A DNA stretch of 44,872 nt, taken from positions 1-44,872 of the forward strand of contig JAJFFW010000088.1 of the NCBI GenBank assembly GCA_021776435.1, in the 5' to 3' direction. The notes under the pieces are model-generated. The model did not search any database and was not told the DNA's origin. It saw only the letters and a list, made by a program, of their open reading frames with translations. The position numbers were made by a program, and so were the translations under genes. Positions 1 to 7,561 of this stretch are shown piece after piece. How positions within the stretch are numbered: position 1 is the first letter of the stretch; each line of letters opens with the position of its first letter. This DNA comes from Parvularculaceae bacterium. GTDB lineage: Bacteria > Pseudomonadota > Alphaproteobacteria > Caulobacterales > Parvularculaceae.

Positions 1-809
1 AATTTTGATGGCGCCACGCTCTTCATTAAAAAGCCCCACATCGCTGCAGAGCTGGTGCGGCCCATTACGACGCGCCCCATAAAAGACATGACGCGATTAA
101 TAACACCGGGAATATAATAGGGCTTGCCACGCTTGAGTGCGTTTAGTGCGCCGCTCACGACAGGCTTCGTTTTCATAAGCGGCGCTGGCACCTTATTGAG
201 ATCTATGTCGGTACGGTCATGGACCGCCGGTGTACTAGTTGGCCCCGGAACCAGAACTGAGACGTCAACGCCAGTTTTCTTTAACTCGTAATTCATGGCG
301 ATGCCGAGATTGAGTACATATGCCTTGGCGCCGGCATAGTTGCCGGCATATGGCGTGCCCTGAAGTGACGCAGTAGAAGACACCATCACTATACCGCCAC
401 GATCCTGACGCAGGAACCGTTCGCCAAAGTGGTGAGCGAGCAGCATGTGAGACTCGGCATTGAGCCTCAACATGGATTGCAGTTTCTCAACCGGCACGCG
501 CAGAAATGCGCCCATGTGGTCAGCGCCTGCATTCGATATAAGCAAACCGATATCAAGTCCCTGAATTGTTTCTTCAAGCGATTTTATAAATCCATCCTGA
601 GAAAGATCGAGCGCAAGAACTTTTGCATTAATTTTATGAGCGGCTTCAAGTTCGCTCGCAAGCTGTCGCATTTTCGCCTCGCTACGGGCCACGAGCACAA
701 GGTTGAATTTCTTCTCCGCTAATTGTCGTGCAAACTCAGCACCAATGCCGGACGACGCCCCTGTGACAACTGCCCAAGGACCATATTTTCGATAAAACTT
801 CTTACTCAT
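1..809 (-). CDS. Short-chain dehydrogenase/reductase (SDR), 3' end cut by window edge
   Basis: NAD(P)-dependent oxidoreductase of the SDR superfamily; substrate unknown. The frame is open from an ATG at 809 to the window edge, giving about 269 residues without a stop, so the C-terminus is missing. The cofactor motif TGASSGIG sits at residues 16-23. An NAG-type motif (SNAGAD), a catalytic Ser (MVSSTAS) and the YAGAK Tyr/Lys pair follow in the expected order, so the enzyme should be active. The type resembles the broad DltE/SadH-like SDRs. It lies downstream of an SRPBCC gene on the same strand, and an SDR/SRPBCC pair recurs at 12346-13665. The family call is secure; the specific function is not known. 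Confidence 0.88.
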   Translation of the reverse strand, partial: MSKKFYRKYGPWAVVTGASSGIGAEFARQLAEKKFNLVLVARSEAKMRQLASELEAAHKINAKVLALDLSQDGFIKSLEETIQGLDIGLLISNAGADHMGAFLRVPVEKLQSMLRLNAESHMLLAHHFGERFLRQDRGGIVMVSSTASLQGTPYAGNYAGAKAYVLNLGIAMNYELKKTGVDVSVLVPGPTSTPAVHDRTDIDLNKVPAPLMKTKPVVSGALNALKRGKPYYIPGVINRVMSFMGRVVMGRTSSAAMWGFLMKSVAPSK

Positions 810-830
810 AACAATTCCTAAACTTAACCA

Positions 831-978
831 TCAACTTGACATCGCGATTTTGATATGCTCACCGCGAAGCCGGTCGACGAAATTTTTAATGGCCGGGCGA
901 TAAGCGGCTCTTCTCATTGGGTGTGGCTCGCTGACGCCCGCAATATGAGGCCACGTAATCAAGTCACGAAGAGAGCGT
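831..978 (-). pseudogene. Possible coding remnant, perhaps the tail of a regulator
   Basis: A frame open across the gap between the SRPBCC gene and the SDR gene encodes a protein-like stretch ending in AIKNFVDRLRGEHIKIA. Its only start lies inside the SRPBCC gene in another frame. The stretch faintly resembles LysR C-termini such as those at 3270 and 11250 (RAFRGFVEDAL, RALMTFMRDRL). It may be the degraded end of a regulator, or chance. No ribosome binding site was seen. Confidence 0.18.
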
Positions 979-1470
979 TCACACATGGCGATAGCTTTCT
1001 CGCAATTTCCTGAGGTCGACGTTTGCCTCACCGGTTTCCATAAAGTGTTTGTAGCCCAGCAGTGTATCGCGGACCGCCTTTCTCAAGGTTCCTTTCATGA
1101 TCGGTGTCAAGAAGCCCGGAGAGAGCCGGTAGTCAACGACTTGACGGACAATCGTCCGCCTTTGCGGTAACTTACTCTGCACCCCGAACGTCGTTAGCAT
1201 TTTTTTGAGAGGAAAGTTCTTCCATTCATATACGTCATAGGTGTAGGATTGGCCATCATTCCATTCTAGAATGCGCTCGTATACAGTCACGTTCTTTGGC
1301 AGTTCACAGCATCGGCTAGCGCCAGCGCCGCTCGATTTCTCACCTATTATCTTCGATTTTAACACACCCGAATGGAACTCACCGACATCCACAAAGCGCG
1401 CCAAAATCGACCATGCCTTTTCCGATGTGACGTCCACAGGAACTTCATATTCAACTCGCGATAATTTCAT
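979..1470 (-). CDS. SRPBCC (START-like) family protein
   Basis: A 163-residue cytosolic protein with the helix-grip fold pattern of polyketide cyclase/dehydrase-like SRPBCC proteins, which usually bind small hydrophobic ligands. The opening (KLSRVEYEVPVDVTSEKAWSILARFVDVGEFH) parallels the SRPBCC protein at 13183-13665 (VVVSRIISAPQQAIWNTWSDFGNIDKFHP). The middle part has the typical RCCELP...VYERILEWND run. The two are probable paralogues, and both sit beside an SDR gene. The ATG at 1470 has a weak GGAT upstream. No catalytic residues can be assigned. Confidence 0.8.
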   Translation of the reverse strand: MKLSRVEYEVPVDVTSEKAWSILARFVDVGEFHSGVLKSKIIGEKSSGAGASRCCELPKNVTVYERILEWNDGQSYTYDVYEWKNFPLKKMLTTFGVQSKLPQRRTIVRQVVDYRLSPGFLTPIMKGTLRKAVRDTLLGYKHFMETGEANVDLRKLRESYRHV

Positions 1471-1591
1471 TTTTTATCCAATAGGTAGCAAAAAGGAACT
1501 TTGTCACGGCGTGAGTTGAGAGAAATCTTAAGGTAGCCGTGAAGTCGTCCCTTTTCGTTTTTAATGCTCGTTCGAAGCTGATTTCGAAATT

Positions 1592-2365
1592 CTAGTCATG
1601 GCTCGACGTCCGAACGACACCCTTGGCCTCGGTAAATCCAGTCAGTGACTTGTTGCGATAAGGCGCAACAGCCTGCCAAGTAGGATTGTGATGGACGCTG
1701 TCGAATGCCTCCTCACTCGCCCACTCAGATAGGAATAGGATTTGAAACGGAAACTCGCCGGTCACCGGCGCGACCTTCGCGAAGGTGGCAAAGAAATTCG
1801 TTCCCGCACCAACAACAACCGACCCGGCACTTCCGTATTTAGCCAAATTGGTTGGCGTATCCGGCGACTGGACAAAACTTGCAGCGTTGAGAAGGATGAA
1901 GGCATCTCCGCCTCTGAGCGCTTCTTGGGATATTACCGTTCCAACCCCGCCGCCGCCGGGGCTCGGCGCCAGTCCGGCAACGAAACGAGTGCTGGTTTCG
2001 AATTTGCCTGACCACGAATCGAAATGCTTGCTGGCGGAAGATAAATACCCGTTTAGGGCATCGGCGTTGTCAAATGCAGCAATCGTTACATACTCGGAAG
2101 GAAATTCCGAATATGCGTCTGGCAAATAGTCGTTTACTAGCTCCTTCTCGACTTTGATCGGTGCAACAATATACCCGCCGCCATGTTTTTTCATCAGCGA
2201 CGTCGTGTCAGACGTGTACTTATCAAATGATTTGCCGTGCCCTTTCGGCGTTAACAGGCTAATTATATAGGCGGTATCGTCCTCCGATTGAGCTTGGGCT
2301 GGCAACGCGGCGGCAAACATAGTGGCGGAAATTAACGCAGCGCCTGCGAGTTGTAGAAAATGCAT
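1592..2365 (-). CDS. Secreted tandem DUF1330-like (dimeric alpha-beta barrel) protein
   Basis: A 257-residue exported protein. The ATG at 2365 was chosen because it begins a clean signal peptide (MHFLQLAGAALISATMFAAA, then LPAQA and a likely cut before QSED). A longer frame to 2500 would run across the divergent LysR start. The mature part has two halves that each look like DUF1330/ABM ferredoxin-like domains. The first contains EYVTIAAFDNADALNGYL; the second contains FLSEWASEEAFDSVHHNPTW, the usual SW.S.EAF...P.Y pattern. Function is unknown; the family is often found with catabolic genes. It is divergent from the LysR gene at 2472, which may control it. The protein at 14627 is a cytosolic counterpart. 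Confidence 0.75.
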   Translation of the reverse strand: MHFLQLAGAALISATMFAAALPAQAQSEDDTAYIISLLTPKGHGKSFDKYTSDTTSLMKKHGGGYIVAPIKVEKELVNDYLPDAYSEFPSEYVTIAAFDNADALNGYLSSASKHFDSWSGKFETSTRFVAGLAPSPGGGGVGTVISQEALRGGDAFILLNAASFVQSPDTPTNLAKYGSAGSVVVGAGTNFFATFAKVAPVTGEFPFQILFLSEWASEEAFDSVHHNPTWQAVAPYRNKSLTGFTEAKGVVRTSSHD

Positions 2366-2455
2366 GACTGGACTCCATTGCAAAACGATCAAGTAACTGC
2401 CCAGCAGGTAACAACTGCAACTTCCAAAAAAAACGTAGACAGATGCAGGCCGGAA

Positions 2456-2469
2456 CTGCATATATGCAG
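2456..2469. promoter_or_regulatory. Perfect 14-bp palindrome in the LysR / DUF1330-like divergent spacer
   Basis: CTGCATATATGCAG is its own reverse complement and ends two bases before the LysR start codon at 2472. A related ATGCAG lies just upstream near 2443. The 106-bp spacer must hold both divergent promoters. Placement over the LysR ribosome-binding region suggests an autoregulatory operator; this is inference. Confidence 0.4.
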
Positions 2470-2471
2470 CG

Positions 2472-3353
2472 ATGAATTGGGAAGACCTGCATTTTTTCAT
2501 GAAGACGGCTCAACTGGGTTCGCTCGCCGACGCCGCCGGAGAGCTCGGCGTTGATGCTACGACCGTGTCCAGGCGGGTTTCCGCCCTTGAACAATCCCTC
2601 AATACCCGATTGTTTAATCGCAAGGCCTCAAACTGGACGCTTACTGCGGCGGGCGAGCGTGTGTTGCGGGCGGCTAGCGAGATGTCATCCCAAACGAACG
2701 CAATCAAACGCATCGCTTTTGCAGAATCGGAAAATGTTCAAGGTGAGATACGAATAACGTCCGGCGGTGAGTTCATGCGCGTTTTTCTCGCACCAATCGT
2801 ATGGGCGTTTTGCGAATTAAATCCCAAAATATCAGTCAGGATGATTTCCGCATCCGCTTCCTTAAACCTAGATCGGCGTGAGGCGGACATTGCTTTTCGG
2901 ACCGTTGAAACGCCGCCACAAGATGTCGTCGCGCGAAAAATCGCGGATATTGGTTTCGCCGTCTATGGCCATCATGACCTTATTGAAAAAGGGCGCCTAC
3001 AAGAGCTGCCAATAGTAACGTGGATTAACGAGAGTGACGAGCCGCCGAAATGGAGTGAAAGCGTCGTACCGAATGCGCAGGTAATCCATAGGGTCAACCG
3101 CCAGGCATTGATGTTGGACGCAGTTGTTAGCGGCGCCGGACTGGCTTTGCTGCCATGCTGTCTTGGCGACCCAGAACCAATGTTGCGCCGAACGCCTGGC
3201 GAACACGTTTGGCCAACCGCACCATTGTGGATGCTTTATCACACAGATGCGCGTAAAAACCCGCGTCTCCGTGCTTTCCGTGGCTTTGTTGAGGACGCGT
3301 TGAAATTAAAAAGAGCAAACTTAGAACGCGGTGGGCTCAAGCACGCGTCATGA
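2472..3353 (+). CDS. LysR-family transcriptional regulator
   Basis: A 293-residue regulator. The N-terminal winged HTH (about residues 1-60) has the standard pattern: DLHFFMKTAQLGSLADAA, then VDATTVSRRVSALEQSL and TRLFNR. An effector-binding domain follows from about residue 90 (GEIRITSGGEFMRVFLAP). The C-terminal segment LPCCLGDPEPMLRR closely parallels LSCFIGDPDPRVIR in the LysR protein at 11214, so the two belong to one subfamily. It is divergently transcribed from the DUF1330-like gene and probably regulates that gene and possibly the SRPBCC/SDR genes beyond. No good Shine-Dalgarno precedes the start; the palindrome occupies that place. The effector is unknown. Confidence 0.9.
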   Translation: MNWEDLHFFMKTAQLGSLADAAGELGVDATTVSRRVSALEQSLNTRLFNRKASNWTLTAAGERVLRAASEMSSQTNAIKRIAFAESENVQGEIRITSGGEFMRVFLAPIVWAFCELNPKISVRMISASASLNLDRREADIAFRTVETPPQDVVARKIADIGFAVYGHHDLIEKGRLQELPIVTWINESDEPPKWSESVVPNAQVIHRVNRQALMLDAVVSGAGLALLPCCLGDPEPMLRRTPGEHVWPTAPLWMLYHTDARKNPRLRAFRGFVEDALKLKRANLERGGLKHAS

Positions 3354-3546
3354 GAAGGAAACCGCTCGCGCACGTCTCGCGGCGAATGTTTTGCCGTGTT
3401 TTCAGTGGATGCAAACGGCCCGGATTTGTTTCTCATTATCACTCCCTTCAACGGGGCAATGGACCAAAACGCTCTGTCGCCAATATACCTCAGCCTGTCT
3501 CATAAGTGCCGACACGTTAATCGGTCGCGTTGCATCTTTATCGCGA

Positions 3547-3557
3547 ATGTGCGACAT
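3547..3557. promoter_or_regulatory. Weak candidate BlaI-type dyad
   Basis: ATGT-GCG-ACAT, a short dyad about 35 bases upstream of the BlaI-like start. BlaI/MecI repressors bind TACA/TGTA-type dyads, so this is a possible operator, but the match is poor and could be chance. Confidence 0.2.
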
Positions 3558-3589
3558 GTGACGCTTCAATACGTCAAAGGACACGCCCT

Positions 3590-3976
3590 GTGGGAAAGCC
3601 GTCGGATTCCGAACTTAGACTCCTCCGCCAACTGTGGCGCGCGAAACAACTAAGCGCACGGGAACTGCATGATGCGACCGTCGGCGAGACCCGATGGTCC
3701 TATTCCACAACACGCAAAACGCTCGACCGCATGGTCGAAAAAGGGAGTGTACGTGTCGAACTGGTCCATGGATTAAAGACCTTTGTTGCCGCCACGTCCA
3801 AGCTTGAGACAGTGGCGAGCCTCGTTAACGACTTCGCGCGCAATGTGCTGGATCTGGATGGTCCGTTGCCGGCGGCGACTTTCGCGCACAGCAAAGTTGT
3901 CGACCCCGATGAAATCGAGGTGCTCGAGGCGCTGCTCGCTCAACAACACGACGAAAATGGAGGGGACCATTCGTGA
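3590..3976 (+). CDS. BlaI/MecI/CopY-family transcriptional repressor
   Basis: A 128-residue winged-helix repressor with the BlaI opening GKPSDSELRLLRQLWRAK, then SARELHD and WSYSTTRKTLDRMVEKGSV (recognition helix and wing). The GTG at 3590 was chosen: AAAGGA at 3576-3581 precedes it at good spacing, and the length then matches the family. A TTG at 3530 in the same frame would add an unrelated 20-residue leader. The stop overlaps the GTG start of the M56 gene by four bases, so the pair is translationally coupled. In the known Bla/Mec systems the M56 partner triggers cleavage of this repressor. The C-terminal half is family-typical only in length. Confidence 0.85.
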   Translation: MGKPSDSELRLLRQLWRAKQLSARELHDATVGETRWSYSTTRKTLDRMVEKGSVRVELVHGLKTFVAATSKLETVASLVNDFARNVLDLDGPLPAATFAHSKVVDPDEIEVLEALLAQQHDENGGDHS

Positions 3977-5340
3977 CCGCTGACGTTGTTGTGCTAACAA
4001 CCGCTCTTACTTTGTTGACCGTAATTGTGTGGAGTTGCGTCGTGGCCGTCGTTGACGCGCTGGCGCCGCCCCGCGTCGATGATCGACAGGAAGGCATATT
4101 GCTGGCGTTAATGATCGCGCCGACAATCGTTGGTGTGGCCGCGATGGTTGCGGAAAGCGTTTCGCCGAGCGTGACGTTTACGTTTACGAGCCTTGAAAAT
4201 GCTGGTGTCCTGGGCTTCCACGAAGCTATGCAAGACGCGGCCGCCAACAAGCGCGCCGTCGATTGGATGAAATGGGCGGCGTTTTTGGGTATGGGCGTTT
4301 ATGTCGTCGGCGTGGTGGCGTTCATTGTTCGATTGACCATTCACACTGTGCGCCTGCGTCGCGTCGCCGCTCACGCGAAGCCGATGAACCATGATTTGGA
4401 TTGCGATATCGCAATCACGTCTGAAGCCGTTCCGCCCTTTGTGAGCTTACGTGGTCGGATTATTGTTCCAAGCAACCTCATCGAGACTTTGACTGAGTGC
4501 CAGCTCTCAATGATTATCGATCACGAACGCGCGCACGTCCGCCGCGGAGACCCATTACTATTCCTGGCACTGTCATTCGTTGACGCGCTGTTCTGGATCA
4601 ATCCCTTTGTTCGACGGCAAACAAGCCGTTGCCGTCTGGCTGCCGAGATCGCTTGCGATAACGCGGTCACACGCTCAGCGCCCCTCATGCGAGATGCCTA
4701 CGCTATGACACTAGTGACGGTGTTGAAACAAGGCGTCGGGAAAGCGTTTGCATCTACCCCGACGTTATTCTCCACTCGGAGTAAAAGCGAGCATCAAATC
4801 AGAATCCGTCGAATCATGGCGAGAGTCGCGCCAGAGTGCACTCGAGGCGGGGTTGCAGTATTGGTAGGGTTAGCGGCGATGATGGCGCCCTTGGCGATCA
4901 TTCAATTCGCAGTTGCTCAATCCACGTCGAGCCAAACGCCCAACTTCTCTGTCGCTCCGGTCGAGGGGCGGCTGATGAGCGGTTTCGGGGAATATAACCA
5001 TTCGGTCACCAAGGCGCTCGAGGACGGTGTGATTATAGCCGCACCGTTGGAAACACCTGTCGTTGCGCCAGCCGCTGGCCGCGTCGTCCTCATCGCGTCT
5101 CACCCGGACGGCTATGGCGATTTCTTTTTGCTTGATCACGGCGACGGATACGTTGCGGGCTACGGACCGCAGAGAGAATTAGAAGTGGCCGTAGGTGACC
5201 AAGTCATCGCAGGGCAGACCATCGCCCACGTCGCTTCAAACAATCAAGGTATTGCACCGTTTCTCTTTATTACCGTGCTAAAGGATGGAGAGCCGGTCGA
5301 TCCAGCGAGCGTCATAAGCATTCCTAGCTCCCCTTCATAA
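3973..5340 (+). CDS. BlaR1-like M56 membrane metallopeptidase with degenerate LytM domain
   Basis: A 455-residue integral membrane protein with a GTG start overlapping the repressor stop. Transmembrane segments lie near residues 5-28, 42-60 and 103-122. The M56 zinc site follows: HERAH at 184-188, then WINPF and a third-ligand AEIACD (E225). A further membrane segment spans about 293-315. The remainder is a LytM/M23-shaped domain: the GVIIAAP...TPVVAPAAGRVV strand pattern, VAVGDQVIAGQTIAHV, and a closing DGEPVDP. The M23 metal ligands are gone. The HxxxD positions read E350 and I354, and the HLH positions read FLF (430-432). BlaR1 itself carries a penicillin-binding sensor at this place. The protein is therefore probably a sensor-protease acting on the adjacent repressor through a non-catalytic wall-recognition domain. 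That role is inference. Confidence 0.83.
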   Translation: MTADVVVLTTALTLLTVIVWSCVVAVVDALAPPRVDDRQEGILLALMIAPTIVGVAAMVAESVSPSVTFTFTSLENAGVLGFHEAMQDAAANKRAVDWMKWAAFLGMGVYVVGVVAFIVRLTIHTVRLRRVAAHAKPMNHDLDCDIAITSEAVPPFVSLRGRIIVPSNLIETLTECQLSMIIDHERAHVRRGDPLLFLALSFVDALFWINPFVRRQTSRCRLAAEIACDNAVTRSAPLMRDAYAMTLVTVLKQGVGKAFASTPTLFSTRSKSEHQIRIRRIMARVAPECTRGGVAVLVGLAAMMAPLAIIQFAVAQSTSSQTPNFSVAPVEGRLMSGFGEYNHSVTKALEDGVIIAAPLETPVVAPAAGRVVLIASHPDGYGDFFLLDHGDGYVAGYGPQRELEVAVGDQVIAGQTIAHVASNNQGIAPFLFITVLKDGEPVDPASVISIPSSPS

Positions 5341-5767
5341 AGGAGTCGCATGTATGATGCAGAGCGTAAATCGAAAATCATATGGCTGCTGACGTAAATG
5401 GGAAGTAGTGGATGGTTGCGCTCTCAGAGACTGGCAAACTGGCCATTCCGTTTTCGATCAATCATGATGTTTATGCATTAGAAAAATTGAAAACGGCCTC
5501 GTGGACGCGCCGGCAACACGGTTAAACGTGTACATGGAGTAGTTTAACGATTCGCGATTGCCTTCCATCATAAAATTGTTATTCTTGGTACAGATGTAAT
5601 CGCTAAGTGAATTCAGGAGAACGCAAAACCAATAGTCGATCGCCGGGTCAAATGGGGGCGACCACACTCTCGCACGCATGGGCCAGAGCATCGCATCGCG
5701 AAAAATGGCGTTGATTTTAAGGTTTGCCATTAGAGCAAATAATCCAACTGTTTAATTGGGGAAATGT
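5341..5767. other. Gene-poor spacer of 427 bases
   Basis: No recognised gene. A 90-residue open frame runs on the minus strand at 5458-5730 (start MANLKINAIFRDAML). It has no clear ribosome binding site, no recognisable domain and no homologue I can name, so it is not called as a gene. The promoter of the DUF2306 run probably lies near the right edge. GGGG at 5757-5760 is the likely Shine-Dalgarno of the next gene. Confidence 0.5.
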
Positions 5768-6634
5768 ATGAGTGAAAATGTATCGGCCGGGGGATTGGGG
5801 CCAAATTCCATTGCAAACGCGGTCTTAAAAGGATCGGCAATGCTTTGGTTTCTGGCGGCCGTCATTGGCCAATGGATTTTCGTATATTATGTAGCGGGCT
5901 ATTACGGCCCCGCGATTTTGCAAGGGGGTTTGGAGGGTTTGAAAGAAACCCACCTGCCAGGTGGGTATGTTGCTGGCGATACGATCGGAAATTTGGCCGT
6001 CGCCGCGCATCTATTCCTGGCCGTCATTATAGTCGGCGGCGGGCCGCTTCAGATTATGCTGGGCGCCATTTTATCCGGCGGCGGCCCGTTTCAGCATTTT
6101 CCGAAAATCCAGGCTGGCGTTCGATCCTTTCATCACTGGAATGGGCGTCTATACATATTGGCGGTTTTCACGACCGCTATTGTCGGTCTCTATATGATCC
6201 GGACCCGCGGAAACGTCGGGGGCTTGGTTGGAGAAATCGCTGTTAGTCTTGACGCCGTCCTGATCATGGTCTTCGCCGCCATCGCCTTGCGCTGTGCGAT
6301 TGCCCGTAACATTGATGCGCATCGCCGCTGGGCCCTTCGCCTGTTCATGGTGGTGAGCGCCGTCTGGTTTTTCCGGATCGGATTCATGTTCTGGATGATG
6401 CTCACCGGCGGCCTCGGTGTCGATCAGGAAACGTTTACGGGCCCGTTTCTTTCTTTCTGGTTTTACGGCCAATATCTTGTGCCTCTTGCCGTTCTTGAAT
6501 TCTATTTCCGCGCGCGGGACCGAGCCGACGCCTCAGGCAAGTTCGCAATGGCAGCGGTTCTCCTTGTGCTGACTGCTGCGACGGGCATTGGAACTTTCGC
6601 GGCCTATATGGGCATGTGGCACCCTCTTCTTTAA
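5768..6634 (+). CDS. DUF2306-family integral membrane protein
   Basis: A 288-residue polytopic membrane protein. The layout matches DUF2306: HLFLAVIIVGGGPLQIMLG, then FHHWNGRLYILAVFTTAIVGLYM, then IDAHRRWALRLFMVVSAVWFFRIGF. These are membrane helices carrying conserved His/Arg residues (the HxWxGR and HRRW signatures). The family's biochemical role is not established; the conserved histidines have suggested heme or quinone contact, but I cannot show that. The ATG at 5768 was taken over an in-frame TTG at 5756, since GGGG precedes it. It is first in a same-strand run that continues to 9627. Confidence 0.78.
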   Translation: MSENVSAGGLGPNSIANAVLKGSAMLWFLAAVIGQWIFVYYVAGYYGPAILQGGLEGLKETHLPGGYVAGDTIGNLAVAAHLFLAVIIVGGGPLQIMLGAILSGGGPFQHFPKIQAGVRSFHHWNGRLYILAVFTTAIVGLYMIRTRGNVGGLVGEIAVSLDAVLIMVFAAIALRCAIARNIDAHRRWALRLFMVVSAVWFFRIGFMFWMMLTGGLGVDQETFTGPFLSFWFYGQYLVPLAVLEFYFRARDRADASGKFAMAAVLLVLTAATGIGTFAAYMGMWHPLL

Positions 6635-6707
6635 GCTGGTCAGGTGGTGCGCGGGCATCAGTTCACAGGCGCCCAAGTTGAATGAAGTAAATTTCGGAGA
6701 TCAAAAA

Positions 6708-7442
6708 ATGACAGACCACGCCGCCGAAAAATCACAGCGTGCTGATGCGAGGTTAGCTGGCTTTTTATACCTAATTGTCGCGATTACTGGCACTGTGAGC
6801 ATAATGTATGTTCCGTCAAAACTAATAATTTGGGGAGATGCAACCGCAACGGCCAATAATATTATGGCTTCTGAATCATTATTCAGAGTTGGTATGGTGA
6901 GCGGGTTTATTTGCTATACGGTTTTTGTGTTTTTGCCTTTGGTTTTATACAAGTTACTCAAACCCGTTGATAAAAATCACGCTGTGCTTATGGTGATTTT
7001 GGCGCTAATCAGCGTTCCAATATCTTTTATATACCTACTGAACTGGCTTGTTGTGCTGTCCCTTTTAAGTGGTGCTGAATACTTGAACGTGTTCAATGCA
7101 GATCAAATAAATGCCTTGGCGATGATTTTTTTGAAATTTTATAACAGTGGAATTCTTGGTGTCGAAATATTTTGGGGGCTTTGGCTGTTTCCTTTCGGTT
7201 ATTTGGTTTTCAAATCTGGTTTTCTCCCCAGGATTTTAGGCATCCTCATGATGCTCGGTTGTCTTGGCTATCTCGTAGAATTTACTGGCTACACATTATT
7301 CGCGGCGACCTACAAAGACAGCATTCTTTCTACCTATGCAACATTGCCGGCCGCTTTGGGAGAATTTGGAATTATACTGTGGCTTTTGATCGTGGGTGTA
7401 AAACCCCGAAAGCTGGATAAAGTGAAAAAGGTACGATTGTAG
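6708..7442 (+). CDS. DUF4386-family membrane protein
   Basis: A 244-residue membrane protein. ADARLAGFLYLIVAITG and a second-segment ATANNIMASESLFRVGMVSGFICY match the DUF4386 signature, followed by further hydrophobic helices to residue 235. Function unknown. The ATG at 6708 has GGAGA seven bases upstream; a longer in-frame start at 6588 lies inside the DUF2306 gene and is rejected. The gene is visibly richer in A and T than its neighbours (many tta, aat and att codons), which suggests separate acquisition. Confidence 0.75.
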   Translation: MTDHAAEKSQRADARLAGFLYLIVAITGTVSIMYVPSKLIIWGDATATANNIMASESLFRVGMVSGFICYTVFVFLPLVLYKLLKPVDKNHAVLMVILALISVPISFIYLLNWLVVLSLLSGAEYLNVFNADQINALAMIFLKFYNSGILGVEIFWGLWLFPFGYLVFKSGFLPRILGILMMLGCLGYLVEFTGYTLFAATYKDSILSTYATLPAALGEFGIILWLLIVGVKPRKLDKVKKVRL

Positions 7443-7561
7443 AATGAAGATTTGTGGCCACGAAGCGGCAATATCCGTATGGCGCCATGACCATGCCCGC
7501 CCGACGACTTAAAGCTTTTTGATGACAGAAAGTTCACGCAACAACAAAAGGAACTCAATTG

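Noticed and set aside
2366-2500. Longer N-terminus of the DUF1330-like protein
   Set aside because: It would overlap the divergent LysR gene and hide the signal peptide that begins at 2365.
3590-5340. Beta-lactam resistance system
   Set aside because: No beta-lactamase or penicillin-binding sensor is present; only the repressor/protease layout is shared.
5458-5730. 90-residue minus-strand frame between the M56 and DUF2306 genes
   Set aside because: No binding site, no domain and an isolated position; kept only as a note in the spacer entry.
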